Shown one piece after another: positions 8,380-16,214 of a DNA stretch of 64,000 bases (the stretch's first letter is position 1; each line of letters opens with the position of its first letter). A program made the position numbers and the translations under genes. The stretch is from Pseudoalteromonas espejiana DSM 9414 (GTDB taxonomy: Bacteria > Pseudomonadota > Gammaproteobacteria > Enterobacterales > Alteromonadaceae), in NCBI RefSeq assembly GCF_002221525.1, contig NZ_CP011029.1:1-64000 (forward strand), in the 5' to 3' direction. Below the pieces are notes generated by a model. It did not search any database, was not told where the DNA came from, and saw only the letters and a list, made by a program, of their open reading frames with translations.

Positions 8380-8738
8380 AAAATGATGATGTAGTTTATA
8401 ACTTATTGAACGAAATCAGCGTTCAATTTCCTGAAGTTAAAGCGTTAATGAGCATCTATGATGAAGATGAAACCACGTTTAGAATGGAGGCATTTTCTAA
8501 AGCCACAACACAGGCTGTTACTCTCGCTTATACTGAACAAGCCCAGCGTTATTTAAATTACATGGCTGAAAAGTTATTAAATGCAGACGCAAAAGTAATT
8601 GAATACATAGACGTATATTACGTAGAAACACTATTTTGGGGTGCAAGTTCTTATACTATTGCAGTTGGTTGGCCTTTAGTACCAGCCAAGTTACAAGCGC
8701 TTTATATCAATTTTCATGGTAGAGCGCCGTTAAACTAA
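8376..8738 (+). CDS. Hypothetical protein, acidic, alpha/beta
   Basis: 120 aa starting MKNDDVVYNLL. This start is preferred to an ATG 33 nt upstream because it overlaps the stop of the preceding small frame (ATGA) and has AGGG upstream. No family is recognised. The protein is acidic at the N-terminus, with a hydrophobic SSYTIAVGWPLVPAKLQALYI stretch near the C-terminus, and shows no signal peptide. It converges on the merR gene. Confidence 0.6.
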   Translation: MKNDDVVYNLLNEISVQFPEVKALMSIYDEDETTFRMEAFSKATTQAVTLAYTEQAQRYLNYMAEKLLNADAKVIEYIDVYYVETLFWGASSYTIAVGWPLVPAKLQALYINFHGRAPLN

Positions 8739-8772
8739 TACAACTAAAGCTCACATGTACTAGCTTACGCCT

Positions 8773-9177
8773 TTAATACTCGACCTCATTCAAGAGCTCA
8801 TTTATTTTTTCATCGCCAATACACTCTCCATTAGACCAGCTAGCATCTAGTAGGTTAATTAAACTACCAATACGCTCTGATTTACGCTGTAGCTGCTCTA
8901 TTAGTGCGTTGGCCTCATGTTGTTTTTGAGTGAGACGCTCAATAATAGCAGTGTGATCTAGCTCTTTGTTTGGCTTACGTAGTGTGGGTATTTCTTCAAG
9001 TGAAAACCCTAAACTTTGTGCAAACTTAATTATTTTTAGCTGCTCAACACTATTTACTGTGTATTGGCGATAGCCATTGCTGTTTCGTACGCCCGCTGGC
9101 AGTAAACCTATGCTTTCGTAATACCTTATAGTGCTGGCTGCTGTACCGCTTTGTTTAGCAAGTTCACCTATTTTCAT
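8773..9177 (-). CDS. MerR-family transcriptional regulator
   Basis: 134 aa with the classic N-terminal MerR winged helix (MKIGELAKQSGTAASTIRYYE), a coiled-coil dimerisation helix (about 75-115) and a short effector tail with a single Cys (near 120). MerR proteins activate promoters with an overlong 19-bp spacer. Just such a promoter (12965-12996) drives the flavin oxidoreductase 3.8 kb away. A partial copy of the same upstream sequence remains next to merR (9187-9215). The two genes were therefore probably divergent neighbours before an island inserted. Effector unknown. Confidence 0.88.
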   Translation of the reverse strand: MKIGELAKQSGTAASTIRYYESIGLLPAGVRNSNGYRQYTVNSVEQLKIIKFAQSLGFSLEEIPTLRKPNKELDHTAIIERLTQKQHEANALIEQLQRKSERIGSLINLLDASWSNGECIGDEKINELLNEVEY

Positions 9178-9186
9178 TGTTACCCA

Positions 9187-9215
9187 TTAGCCTATAATGA
9201 CGGTTGACCTTAAAG
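9187..9215. repeat. Left direct repeat of the 9.2-12.95 kb island
   Basis: This 29-bp sequence (from TTAGCCTATAATGACGG to CCTTAAAG) recurs at 12950-12977 with one base missing. The left copy holds the -35 half of the MerR-type promoter but lacks the second operator arm and -10. Confidence 0.75.
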
Positions 9216-9275
9216 TTAACGAGCGATCTATTTCACTTTAATAAATTAGAACGCTCGGTAGTACACATTACAACC

Positions 9276-9485
9276 TTACTCCATGTAAGCGCTATTTTTA
9301 CTTTTAATAGTTTGAACTGAGTTCTCTAACTTTCGTATTGCAGCTCCTAGTTCTTGAATTTTTTTATCTTTGTTAAAACTTGTAAGCCCGCTAGCAAAAA
9401 TTATTAAAAATACGAGAAAGAGCAATCTTCTGTATTTTGATTTAAAAACGGTTTCTAAATTTTTAACCTCACAAGAACAAGACAT
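9276..9485 (-). CDS. Small single-pass membrane protein
   Basis: 69 aa starting MSCSCEVKNLE. The ATG at 9485 is chosen because GGAG lies 7-10 nt upstream; an upstream TTG overlaps that site. It has one transmembrane segment (about 20-37, LLFLVFLIIFASGLTSF) and a C-terminal charged, coiled-coil-like tail. CSC at the N-terminus could bind metal. No family recognised. It is the first gene inside the accessory island. Confidence 0.5.
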   Translation of the reverse strand: MSCSCEVKNLETVFKSKYRRLLFLVFLIIFASGLTSFNKDKKIQELGAAIRKLENSVQTIKSKNSAYME

Positions 9486-9559
9486 TACTTTCTCCAATTA
9501 CCTTAATTATTTCATATAAATACCTTAAGGCCTAACTACGACAAAATAGGTCGCGTATT

Positions 9560-10654
9560 TTATTCGGTGCTAATTCCATAGTGCCCTAATGATTTTATCA
9601 TCCGTCTTATAACTCTGGCTTTTAGCTGCTCTGGTGCCTTTACAATAATGTGATCTGACAAACCCATGAGCCAGTTCTCCAACTCTAAGGTATGGGGTAA
9701 TTGAATAGAAACATCTACCCAATCATTTTGAGTAGTCAAATCAGGCAAAGTCCTTTCGTTATTAATTTTCTGACTAGCATTAATAGCTGACTCTTTGAAT
9801 AGCTCTTTGACATAGCCTTTTACAGCGAGTTTTACTTCAATTGTCTCAGCATTTACTAATATACCAACAGCACCTGTTTGAGAGTATTTTAAAGTATTAA
9901 AGTCAGTATCAAACGTTTCATTTAATAATTTAGCGCTATTAACTCGATGAAAAAGAAGGTGTCTAGGTTCTTTATAGTCATAAAAGTAGCAAATAAGAAC
10001 CAGCTTAGTGTCTCTTATCAACATACCTAGCGGTGAAATAAGATGGACAGAATCGGAACCACCATAAGTTATCTCCATTTTTCTTTGCTCTAATATTCCT
10101 TGGGTAATTAGAGATTTGATTCCAGTATCAATGTTTAATGGTTTAAAAGCTAAAACATGTGGCAAACTCGCAATTTTCGATGGCCATGAGTGCAATAACT
10201 GTGATCTTACCAGCGTATCTTTTGACTTTTTAAAAATAGCATCAAGCTGAGAAAACACTTCCCTAGGGAAAAAATCTTGGAGGTGTTGCTCTACTAGCTG
10301 AAGTGATAAAGCTTCTTCTGCAGAAATCGATGGTAAGAAAATATCAGAACGTTTTCTTGAATAAGACCATTTGTACCCGTCTGGTGAATCTGAACTTACT
10401 AGCCCAAATAAGTCAGCCACTTCAACTAAATCTCGCTCTACAGTTCGTTTTGTCACTGTAAAGCCTCTATCTTGAAGGCTTGACTGTAAAATTTTGGCCG
10501 TTGTCCATCTAGGAGTAATGGGGATGAGTTGCATCATATTAATAATGCGAGGGAGAGTTTTTCCTTTAGCCGTTGGCATCAACTTTGGGCGCTTATCATA
10601 ACTTAAAGTTACATAAATATTATCATAAATTAAATAATAACAGTAGGTTACCAT
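9560..10654 (-). CDS. WYL-domain transcriptional regulator
   Basis: YafY-type regulator: a DeoR-like winged helix (about 45-95, with TVTKRTVERDLVEVADLFGL), a central WYL domain (about 170-245, with the HLISPLGMLIRDTKLVLICY and RHLLFHRVNSA stretches) and a C-terminal WCX extension ending LKARVIRRMIKSLG. WYL regulators are common repressors of phage-defence islands and of stress genes, sensing nucleic acid or nucleotide ligands. The start is uncertain: ATG at 10654 or at 10579 (MPTAKGK), and neither has a clear SD. A perfect palindrome (10689-10706) upstream is a candidate operator. Confidence is high for family, low for role. Confidence 0.85.
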   Translation of the reverse strand: MVTYCYYLIYDNIYVTLSYDKRPKLMPTAKGKTLPRIINMMQLIPITPRWTTAKILQSSLQDRGFTVTKRTVERDLVEVADLFGLVSSDSPDGYKWSYSRKRSDIFLPSISAEEALSLQLVEQHLQDFFPREVFSQLDAIFKKSKDTLVRSQLLHSWPSKIASLPHVLAFKPLNIDTGIKSLITQGILEQRKMEITYGGSDSVHLISPLGMLIRDTKLVLICYFYDYKEPRHLLFHRVNSAKLLNETFDTDFNTLKYSQTGAVGILVNAETIEVKLAVKGYVKELFKESAINASQKINNERTLPDLTTQNDWVDVSIQLPHTLELENWLMGLSDHIIVKAPEQLKARVIRRMIKSLGHYGISTE

Positions 10655-10688
10655 ATCTATGTATATAGGGTAATTGCACTATTTTATA

Positions 10689-10706
10689 TATAAAAGCACT
10701 TTTATA
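10689..10706. promoter_or_regulatory. Palindromic operator between divergent island genes
   Basis: TATAAAAG-CA-CTTTTATA, perfect 8-bp arms, in the 176-bp gap between the divergent WYL gene and the 288-aa gene. It overlaps a second palindrome, TTTTATATATAAAA (10682-10695). This suits a repressor controlling both genes; the WYL protein is the obvious candidate. Confidence 0.4.
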
Positions 10707-10830
10707 GCAGTGTACTTTGGGTTATTCTGCGCGATAACGATGATAAGGAAGTTGTTTAAAAGCCCCGTAACCCATGTTTTAGGCCCTCAAGCTTCTCTAT
10801 TATTAAATAAACATTCAGCAAGGAAATTTA

Positions 10831-11697
10831 ATGAAAGCAGACTTTCACATTAGAAGCTATGAAAATAGTACGTTGTACAGCTCATTTGAAAATGATGGCC
10901 TGTTGATCACTCCAAGTCGAAAAATAAAATACCTCATTCCAATAAATACCAACGATTCTATAAAAATCAAGCAAATGATATTAGCTTATAAAGTAACAAG
11001 TGATGGCGTTACCGATAGACACTCTAAGCCTCACTGGATTTATGTTGATGATATATTAAATGTTAACAACAGCGATAAAGGGTTGTTTGCCGTTCAGTAC
11101 GAAGGGCATATAAATCACAAAGATTATGCCGACTTTCCAGCAAAAAAAGTGGCTAATGAGTTATTAGATACCCTAAGAAAAAGAAAATGGCAGTCTTTAA
11201 ACTGTTTGACCCATACATTAACCGACAAAAAAGAATTTCAATTGAGTGAAAAGTTATCACAACATTTATTGGATTTTTATCATGAAAATAAACCACCTGT
11301 TATTGATGAATACGACCTTGAACAAGATTTGTTAAAGAATAAAGCAATTAAAACTGAGCGAGGCTGGCAGATTAATATCAATGACTATCCAATTGACTTT
11401 CTCTTAAAAGAGTTAGGTGAGGATGAACACCCTAAAGAAATTAAAAAACTGCGTGCGCAATATCAAGATGAGTCAATCGCTTACTTGAATTTAGACCGTC
11501 GAGACTTTGATAGTAAGTTTGCTTTGCAAGCATCTTTAGATGACGACACGCTTATTTCAGACCCTCAAGATGTTGAACAGTTAACAGCAATTACTAATAT
11601 GCTTATTAATGGAGGTTCCGTAGAGTTATTTGTTTTCACTCTCAGAAAGCCAGACTCGAATAATGCATGGGTGGGCTTCTTAAACTTGCTGCGTTGA
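10831..11697 (+). CDS. Hypothetical island protein (288 aa)
   Basis: No family recognised. The ATG has AAGGAAAT upstream. The product is soluble, Lys/Asp-rich, without signal peptide or membrane segment, and may have two parts. About 1-140 is beta-rich with a WIYVDDILNV segment. About 140-288 is helical, with paired acidic stretches (EYDLEQDL, GEDEHPKEIKKL) and a hydrophobic end (SVELFVFTL...WVGFLNLL). It is divergent from the WYL regulator, which probably controls it. The arrangement resembles one-effector defence or stress cassettes, but the function is unknown. Confidence 0.6.
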   Translation: MKADFHIRSYENSTLYSSFENDGLLITPSRKIKYLIPINTNDSIKIKQMILAYKVTSDGVTDRHSKPHWIYVDDILNVNNSDKGLFAVQYEGHINHKDYADFPAKKVANELLDTLRKRKWQSLNCLTHTLTDKKEFQLSEKLSQHLLDFYHENKPPVIDEYDLEQDLLKNKAIKTERGWQININDYPIDFLLKELGEDEHPKEIKKLRAQYQDESIAYLNLDRRDFDSKFALQASLDDDTLISDPQDVEQLTAITNMLINGGSVELFVFTLRKPDSNNAWVGFLNLLR

Positions 11698-11734
11698 GCA
11701 ACTAAATGATCAATATTTAATAAAAACAACGATA

Positions 11735-11853
11735 TTGCGACTTATTCTGTCGCAAGTATTTTATATTATTAGCATGTGTTGCTTCCGTGGAGGGGCATAA
11801 GAAAAAGTGTGAGAAACTTTTTCGTCATGGCCTACTTAATGTAGGCCTTTTTT
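11735..11853 (+). ncRNA. Candidate structured RNA: two hairpins plus terminator
   Basis: The 198-bp gap holds three stems in a row on the + strand: TTGCGAC/GTCGCAA (11735-11755), GAAAAAGT/ACTTTTTC (11801-11823) and GGCCTAC/GTAGGCC followed by six T (11829-11853). The last is a good rho-independent terminator. The region could be the 3' end of the upstream transcript, a small RNA, or a leader of the HTH gene 43 bp downstream. No known RNA family was recognised. Confidence 0.35.
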
Positions 11854-11895
11854 AGAAAAACCATCAAAGTATAAAAAGGAGCGCAAAGAAATTAC

Positions 11896-12210
11896 GTGAC
11901 CAATTATAACTTTTTAAAGCTCAGCAAAAGGATTCCTCTAAAGGATTTAAAGCTAGTAAAACGACCCGGTGGTGGCTTTCGAAAACCCCCTTCAAACTTT
12001 TTTAAGCGAAATTGCTTAGATAAATTTGAATCCAAGGGCATTCAATACATCGCTGATAAATCAAACATAGAAATTGAGACCCTTAAGCAATTTATGGCAG
12101 GGAATTTGGCTGTTGATTCTACACTTGCCGACAAACTTGAAAAAGCCACAAAAGTTGGCGCTGCAACTTGGTTAGAATTACAACGTCAATATGATGAGTA
12201 CATAAAGTAA
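11896..12210 (+). CDS. HigA-like XRE-family DNA-binding protein
   Basis: 104 aa, starting at GTG (AAGGAGCG lies 10-17 nt upstream). The C-terminal half (about 45-104) reads like a HigA/VapI antitoxin helix-turn-helix: IADKSNIEIETLKQFMAG, then STLADKLEKATKVGAATWLELQRQYD, which matches the usual ending of HigA proteins (LAxALGTSxxFWLNLQxxYD). The basic N-terminus (about 1-40) is unusual. No HigB-type RelE toxin lies beside it, so it is either an orphan antitoxin or a regulator of the island. Confidence 0.6.
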   Translation: MTNYNFLKLSKRIPLKDLKLVKRPGGGFRKPPSNFFKRNCLDKFESKGIQYIADKSNIEIETLKQFMAGNLAVDSTLADKLEKATKVGAATWLELQRQYDEYIK

Positions 12211-12346
12211 TTCTAATTTGAGTGGTTATGCAAGACTTGCCTGTTCCTAAAATTTAGAGGCTATGTTCAAAGTGCCATTTTAGTACAACCTAAGAAGTTG
12301 TGCTTTGCAGTTTTAACTATAATAAATATTACTCGAAGGTTGCAAA

Positions 12347-12865
12347 ATGAGCTCAAACAAGCTTTTAATTAAATCACTAGCTCTGGCTTCAAAATATCAT
12401 GAGCAGCAAAAGCGAAAATCAGATGGCTCGCCCTATATTAACCATTTGATAGAAGTTGCAGTCCTGCTTACAGATATAGCTGGAGTTGATGACGACGACG
12501 AACTATGCGCCGCAATACTCCATGATATTTTAGAGGACACTGACGTTACGACAGAAGAAGTTTATAAAACCTGCGGTCATCGTGGTCTGGAGTTAGTAAA
12601 AGCACTTTCAGACGATAAGTCGTTATGCTTAGCGGAGCGACGAGAAGAAACGCTCAAAGCACTTCCTAAAAAGCCAAACTCGGTAAAGCGTATCAAATTA
12701 GCGGATCTATGCTCTAATGCTTCAGCAATACCATCCGGTTGGACATTAAAGCGGCAGACTGAGTACTTCCTCTGGCTAGATCAGGTTGCTGGGATCTGTA
12801 AAGCATCAAGTCTTTCATTGCATAATGAGTATTTAAGAAGAAGAGCTAACTATATCGCTAAATAG
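12347..12865 (+). CDS. HD-domain alarmone hydrolase-like protein (MESH1/RSH type)
   Basis: 172 aa resembling the hydrolase half of RelA/SpoT or the stand-alone small alarmone hydrolases. Seen: HEQQKRKSDGSPYINHLIEVA (the HxxQxRxxGxPYxxH core near 18-38), HDILEDT (metal-binding HD box near 59-65) and KRIKLADLCSNA (K-x-ADxxxN, near 115-125). Known enzymes of this shape hydrolyse (p)ppGpp or related alarmones or NADPH. No synthetase domain is fused or adjacent. In toxSAS toxin-antitoxin and phage-defence loci such hydrolases neutralise alarmone toxins, so its presence in an island is suggestive. Substrate unproven. Confidence 0.75.
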   Translation: MSSNKLLIKSLALASKYHEQQKRKSDGSPYINHLIEVAVLLTDIAGVDDDDELCAAILHDILEDTDVTTEEVYKTCGHRGLELVKALSDDKSLCLAERREETLKALPKKPNSVKRIKLADLCSNASAIPSGWTLKRQTEYFLWLDQVAGICKASSLSLHNEYLRRRANYIAK

Positions 12866-12949
12866 TCCTCTCTATTAGCTTAAATCGACCTTTTAAACTC
12901 CCCAAGTTTAATTAATGGCATATGTTTCTTTTTTTGCCTAACTCTAAAC

Positions 12950-12977
12950 TTAGCCTAAATGACGGTTGACCTTAAAG
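12950..12977. repeat. Right direct repeat of the 9.2-12.95 kb island
   Basis: 28 bp matching 9187-9215 with a single-base gap. Here the sequence runs on into an intact MerR operator and -10 box, so this copy keeps the working promoter. Confidence 0.75.
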
Positions 12978-12996
12978 CTGACTTTAAGGTTATAGT
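12965..12996 (+). promoter_or_regulatory. MerR-type promoter with 19-bp spacer
   Basis: TTGACC (12966-12971), 19-bp spacer, TATAGT (12991-12996). The spacer carries an inverted repeat, CCTTAAAG...CTTTAAGG, centred between the boxes. The overlong spacer plus dyad is the hallmark of promoters activated by MerR-family proteins through DNA untwisting. The likely activator is encoded at 8773-9177. Confidence 0.75.
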
Positions 12997-13025
12997 GCCT
13001 GTAATGTCAATTTATGGTTTACCTA

Positions 13026-14276
13026 ATGTCTAAAAATAAACTATCGCCTGTATTTACCTCTTTTACTTTACCAAGTGGCTTAGCGCTTAAAAACCGAGTA
13101 GTAAAAGCAGCCATGGAAGAAAATCTCGCAGAGGCTAACCAAACGCCATCGCAAGTGCTTAAAAATGTATACAGCGAATGGGCAAAAGGCGGCTGCGGGT
13201 TAATTATTACCGGTAATGTTATGGTAGATCACCTTGCTATGACAGGTCCAGGGGGCCTTACACTTGAGCAACAAACAGATATAACAGCATTTGCAGAACT
13301 TGCACGTTTAGCGCAGCAAAATGATTGTAAAATTGTTATGCAAATTAATCACCCTGGTCGCCAAGTGTTTAAAAATATGGGTGGAAAAGCCTTTAGTGCG
13401 TCAGATATTGCGCTTGATGTGGGTAAACATTCCCATTTATTTACTCAGCCAAAGGCAATGACACAAAGTGATATTAACGATGTAATTATGCGTTTTACAC
13501 AAACAGCCTTACAGGCAGAAAAAGCAGGCTTTAATGGCGTACAAATACATGCTGCGCATGGCTATTTATTAGCACAGTTTTTATCTCCTCTTACTAATAA
13601 ACGAGATGATAAATGGGGCGGAAGCCTTGAAAACCGTGCCCGCTTATTGCTCGAAATTACCAAAAGCGTTAAAGCACATTGTAGTGAGAGTTTTTCGGTA
13701 TCCATAAAACTTAACTCAGCTGATTTTCAACGCGGTGGCTTTGAACCAAGTGACGCGCAAGCGGTTGTTAATGTGCTAAGCACATTAGAGGTTGATTTTG
13801 TAGAGCTTTCGGGCGGAAGTTACGAAGCACCGGCTATGCAAGGCAAAACAGGCGATGAGCGAACACTTGCACGTGAGGCGTACTTTTTAGAGTTTGCTAA
13901 AGCAATTAGCGAGCAATCAACCATACCCATTATGACCACGGGTGGCATTAGCCGGTTAGATGTGGCAAATAAAGTAATTAGCTCAGGCGTAGCGCTCGTT
14001 GGTATGGCCACGGCACTGGCCTATCAGCCAAATTTAGTTAATAGCTGGCAAACACAGTCAACGCAAAACCTGCTTATGCCGCGTGTTACCTTTAAAGATA
14101 AAAGCCTTGCTGGGCTTGCCACTATGGCGCTGGTAAAAAGGCAAATTCGCCGAGTTGGCCAAGGCAAACACGTTAAGGCAAATGCCTCCGCTATTTTTAC
14201 TTTAATAAGCGATCAAATACGCTCAGCTAAGCTTACAAAACGCTACCGAAAACGCTTTGCTAAAGAGCTCAATTAA
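13026..14276 (+). CDS. Old-yellow-enzyme-type NADH:flavin oxidoreductase
   Basis: About 416 aa, FMN-dependent TIM-barrel oxidoreductase of the OYE/2,4-dienoyl-CoA-reductase barrel type, without the C-terminal FeS/FAD part. Motifs: QINHPGRQ, QIHAAHGYLLAQFLSPLTNKR (the conserved HAAHGYL catalytic stretch) and the phosphate-binding TTGGISR...VGMATALAYQP. The family reduces activated C=C bonds of electrophiles. Start: ATG at 13026 (MSKNKL) is preferred, 30 nt after the -10 box; an in-frame ATG at 13014 would leave almost no leader. The MerR-type promoter suggests induction by a reactive electrophile or metal. Confidence 0.88.
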   Translation: MSKNKLSPVFTSFTLPSGLALKNRVVKAAMEENLAEANQTPSQVLKNVYSEWAKGGCGLIITGNVMVDHLAMTGPGGLTLEQQTDITAFAELARLAQQNDCKIVMQINHPGRQVFKNMGGKAFSASDIALDVGKHSHLFTQPKAMTQSDINDVIMRFTQTALQAEKAGFNGVQIHAAHGYLLAQFLSPLTNKRDDKWGGSLENRARLLLEITKSVKAHCSESFSVSIKLNSADFQRGGFEPSDAQAVVNVLSTLEVDFVELSGGSYEAPAMQGKTGDERTLAREAYFLEFAKAISEQSTIPIMTTGGISRLDVANKVISSGVALVGMATALAYQPNLVNSWQTQSTQNLLMPRVTFKDKSLAGLATMALVKRQIRRVGQGKHVKANASAIFTLISDQIRSAKLTKRYRKRFAKELN

Positions 14277-14294
14277 TTAGTACTCCCTATTTAA

Positions 14295-15020
14295 TTAAGC
14301 CACACTCGAGAGCATTGATTGATGGGCGTTTGCATATGCCCAGTTAACGCACTCTTGCGCTAAAATAGCGATGGTGTCTAAACAGGTATCTGGCGATTGC
14401 TTAGCTTGTGTGGTTAATACTAGTGGTATTTCGGTGCAGCCAAACAGCACACAATCTGCACCTTGGGCAAGCATTGACTCGTAAGCCTTGCTTAATAAGT
14501 TGCGCCCTGTATTTAAATCCCCTGCTTTTACAGCGGTTATGCCATCCATAATAGACATTTGCTGCTGCGTATTTGGCTCAATAAAATCAATATTGTGCTG
14601 CTCAAATGCGTTTTGATAAATACCCATATTTAGTGTGGCTGTAGTGGCTAAAATACCCACTTTTTGCTTATTGGTTGCTTTAACTTGTTTAATAACGCTT
14701 TTTACAATACTAATGGTGTGTACATCGGCATTTTGAGTTAATGCGTCGTACCAGTAATGCGCGGTATTACACGGAATAACAATACAGCTTACACCTAAGC
14801 TTGTTAGCTCTTTAAAACCTTTTTTTAGCTCAAACAATGGGTTTTCATCTTCAATACCCATTAAAAATTTTGTTCGGTCAGGAATTTGCGGGATATTCCT
14901 TATAAACATAGGTATGTGCTCTTGATCATTTTTAGCAGGTGATAGCGCAATTACCTGATTCATAAATGAGGCAGTAGCCAAAGGCCCCATTCCGCCTAAT
15001 ACGCCAAGAGTTCTGAGCAT
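14295..15020 (-). CDS. Aspartate/glutamate racemase family protein
   Basis: 241 aa, cofactor-independent Asp/Glu racemase (YgeA-like). The N-terminal signature LGVLGGMGPLAT is present. Both catalytic cysteine motifs are visible: VIPCNTAHYW (first Cys) and LFGCTEIPLV (second Cys). The family interconverts L- and D-aspartate or related amino acids; the substrate cannot be read from sequence. It is divergent from hypT with a 111-bp shared promoter region, so HypT may regulate it. ATG with no strong SD; length typical. Confidence 0.85.
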   Translation of the reverse strand: MLRTLGVLGGMGPLATASFMNQVIALSPAKNDQEHIPMFIRNIPQIPDRTKFLMGIEDENPLFELKKGFKELTSLGVSCIVIPCNTAHYWYDALTQNADVHTISIVKSVIKQVKATNKQKVGILATTATLNMGIYQNAFEQHNIDFIEPNTQQQMSIMDGITAVKAGDLNTGRNLLSKAYESMLAQGADCVLFGCTEIPLVLTTQAKQSPDTCLDTIAILAQECVNWAYANAHQSMLSSVA

Positions 15021-15131
15021 GATTGCTTTCCAGTTATTGAGTTTATAGGCTTAATTTATAGTGTTTTATTTAGTTTGAATAATGCTATTATTTTACCACC
15101 CATGCTAAAAACGCATAACTAAGTAGCTGCT

Positions 15132-16016
15132 ATGAATATTGAAAGTAAATGGCTAGAAGATTTTTTAACACTCTCGAATACTAAAAGCTTTTCGCAAGCG
15201 GCAAAGCTTAGGCATATAACACAACCTGCCTTTAGTAGGCGCATAAAAGCCCTTGAAGATGCCCTCGGCGCTGCGTTAATTGACCGAGAAAACCTGCCAA
15301 TTACACTTACCCCAAGCGGTAAAATATTTCATATAACAGCACGTAATTTAGTGAATCAAATGAACACCTCAATCAGCATGCTTGAGGAGCTTTCGATTCA
15401 ACAAAACTACTCAGTAAAGGTGGCTGCGGCGCACTCTTTAGCGAGCTTTTTAACGTTAAAGTTGGCCGACTTTCAAGCTCAAGATGAGCGCGATATAGTA
15501 CTTAACCTTGAGGCGATAGACGTAGATAAAGCCACTGAAGCGTTAGAGCAAGGTGAGTGCGACTTACTTATCGCCTTTGATAACGAACGTCTTAAACTAC
15601 CGCCATTTAGCCATCAAAAAATAGGTAATGCTAAGCTGCTTCCTGTAAGCGCGTGCGATTTAAACGGCAAAGCCATGTATAACCTAGAAACTGACACGCC
15701 AATACCGCATTTAGCCTACAGCCTCGACTCCTACATGGGGCGGCAGTTAGAGCCCATTATATCGGGCGCTAAGCTTAATAAAGTGTTTGTTTCATCCATG
15801 ACTGAGCTGTTAAAAGTGCATGCTGTAGCAGGTAATGGTATTGCCTGGCTGCCCGACTACGTTATATCTAACGAGCTTAAAAATAATACCCTAGTAGTTG
15901 TAGGTAATGAGCAGCACTGCGTGCCAATAACTTACTATGCTTACAGGTATCATGCGGCTTTGCACCCAGGTGGTGAAAGTGTATGGAATAAATTAACCGA
16001 GCTTAATATAAAGTAA
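15132..16016 (+). CDS. hypT: LysR-family regulator HypT (YjiE-like)
   Basis: 294 aa. The N-terminus (IESKWLEDFLTL...FSQAAKLRHITQPAFSRRIKALE) closely resembles E. coli HypT/YjiE. So do internal stretches such as VAAAHSLASF, LEAIDVDKATEAL, SYMGRQLEPI, FVSSMTELLK and GIAWLPDYVI. HypT is a hypochlorite-responsive regulator activated by methionine oxidation. The gene is divergent from the racemase. Recognition is by motif memory rather than alignment, but similarity extends over the whole length. Confidence 0.82.
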   Translation: MNIESKWLEDFLTLSNTKSFSQAAKLRHITQPAFSRRIKALEDALGAALIDRENLPITLTPSGKIFHITARNLVNQMNTSISMLEELSIQQNYSVKVAAAHSLASFLTLKLADFQAQDERDIVLNLEAIDVDKATEALEQGECDLLIAFDNERLKLPPFSHQKIGNAKLLPVSACDLNGKAMYNLETDTPIPHLAYSLDSYMGRQLEPIISGAKLNKVFVSSMTELLKVHAVAGNGIAWLPDYVISNELKNNTLVVVGNEQHCVPITYYAYRYHAALHPGGESVWNKLTELNIK

Positions 16017-16096
16017 CTGTAAACCCCCGTTACAGTTAAATAGGCGTTATTAATTTAACGCGCTCATAGAAATATGAATCTGCATTTTAAATATAT

Positions 16097-16124
16097 TTAT
16101 TATGGATTTTTACGTCCATAATAA
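16097..16124. promoter_or_regulatory. Inverted repeat upstream of the MDR gene
   Basis: TTATTATGGA and TCCATAATAA (perfect 10-bp arms, 8-bp spacer) lie 91 bp before the reductase ATG. No T run follows, so this is more like an operator than a terminator. The nearby LysR proteins are candidate binders. Confidence 0.35.
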
Positions 16125-16214
16125 TTGGGCGTTTTGTCTCTTTTTTAATAGCGTTGATAAAGCCAAAATAGCGTCATCAACACAGAGTATTAACTAGCTA
16201 AAGAGGCAACTCCC

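Noticed and set aside
9221..9258. Terminator at the left island edge (CGAGCG...CGCTCG)
   Set aside because: The arms are short, the loop long, and no T run follows on either strand.
12255..12325. attC-like hairpin (AGTACAAC...GTTGTGCT) upstream of the alarmone hydrolase
   Set aside because: No complementary core sequence at the other end of the neighbouring genes, so the cassette rule is not met; more likely a local hairpin.
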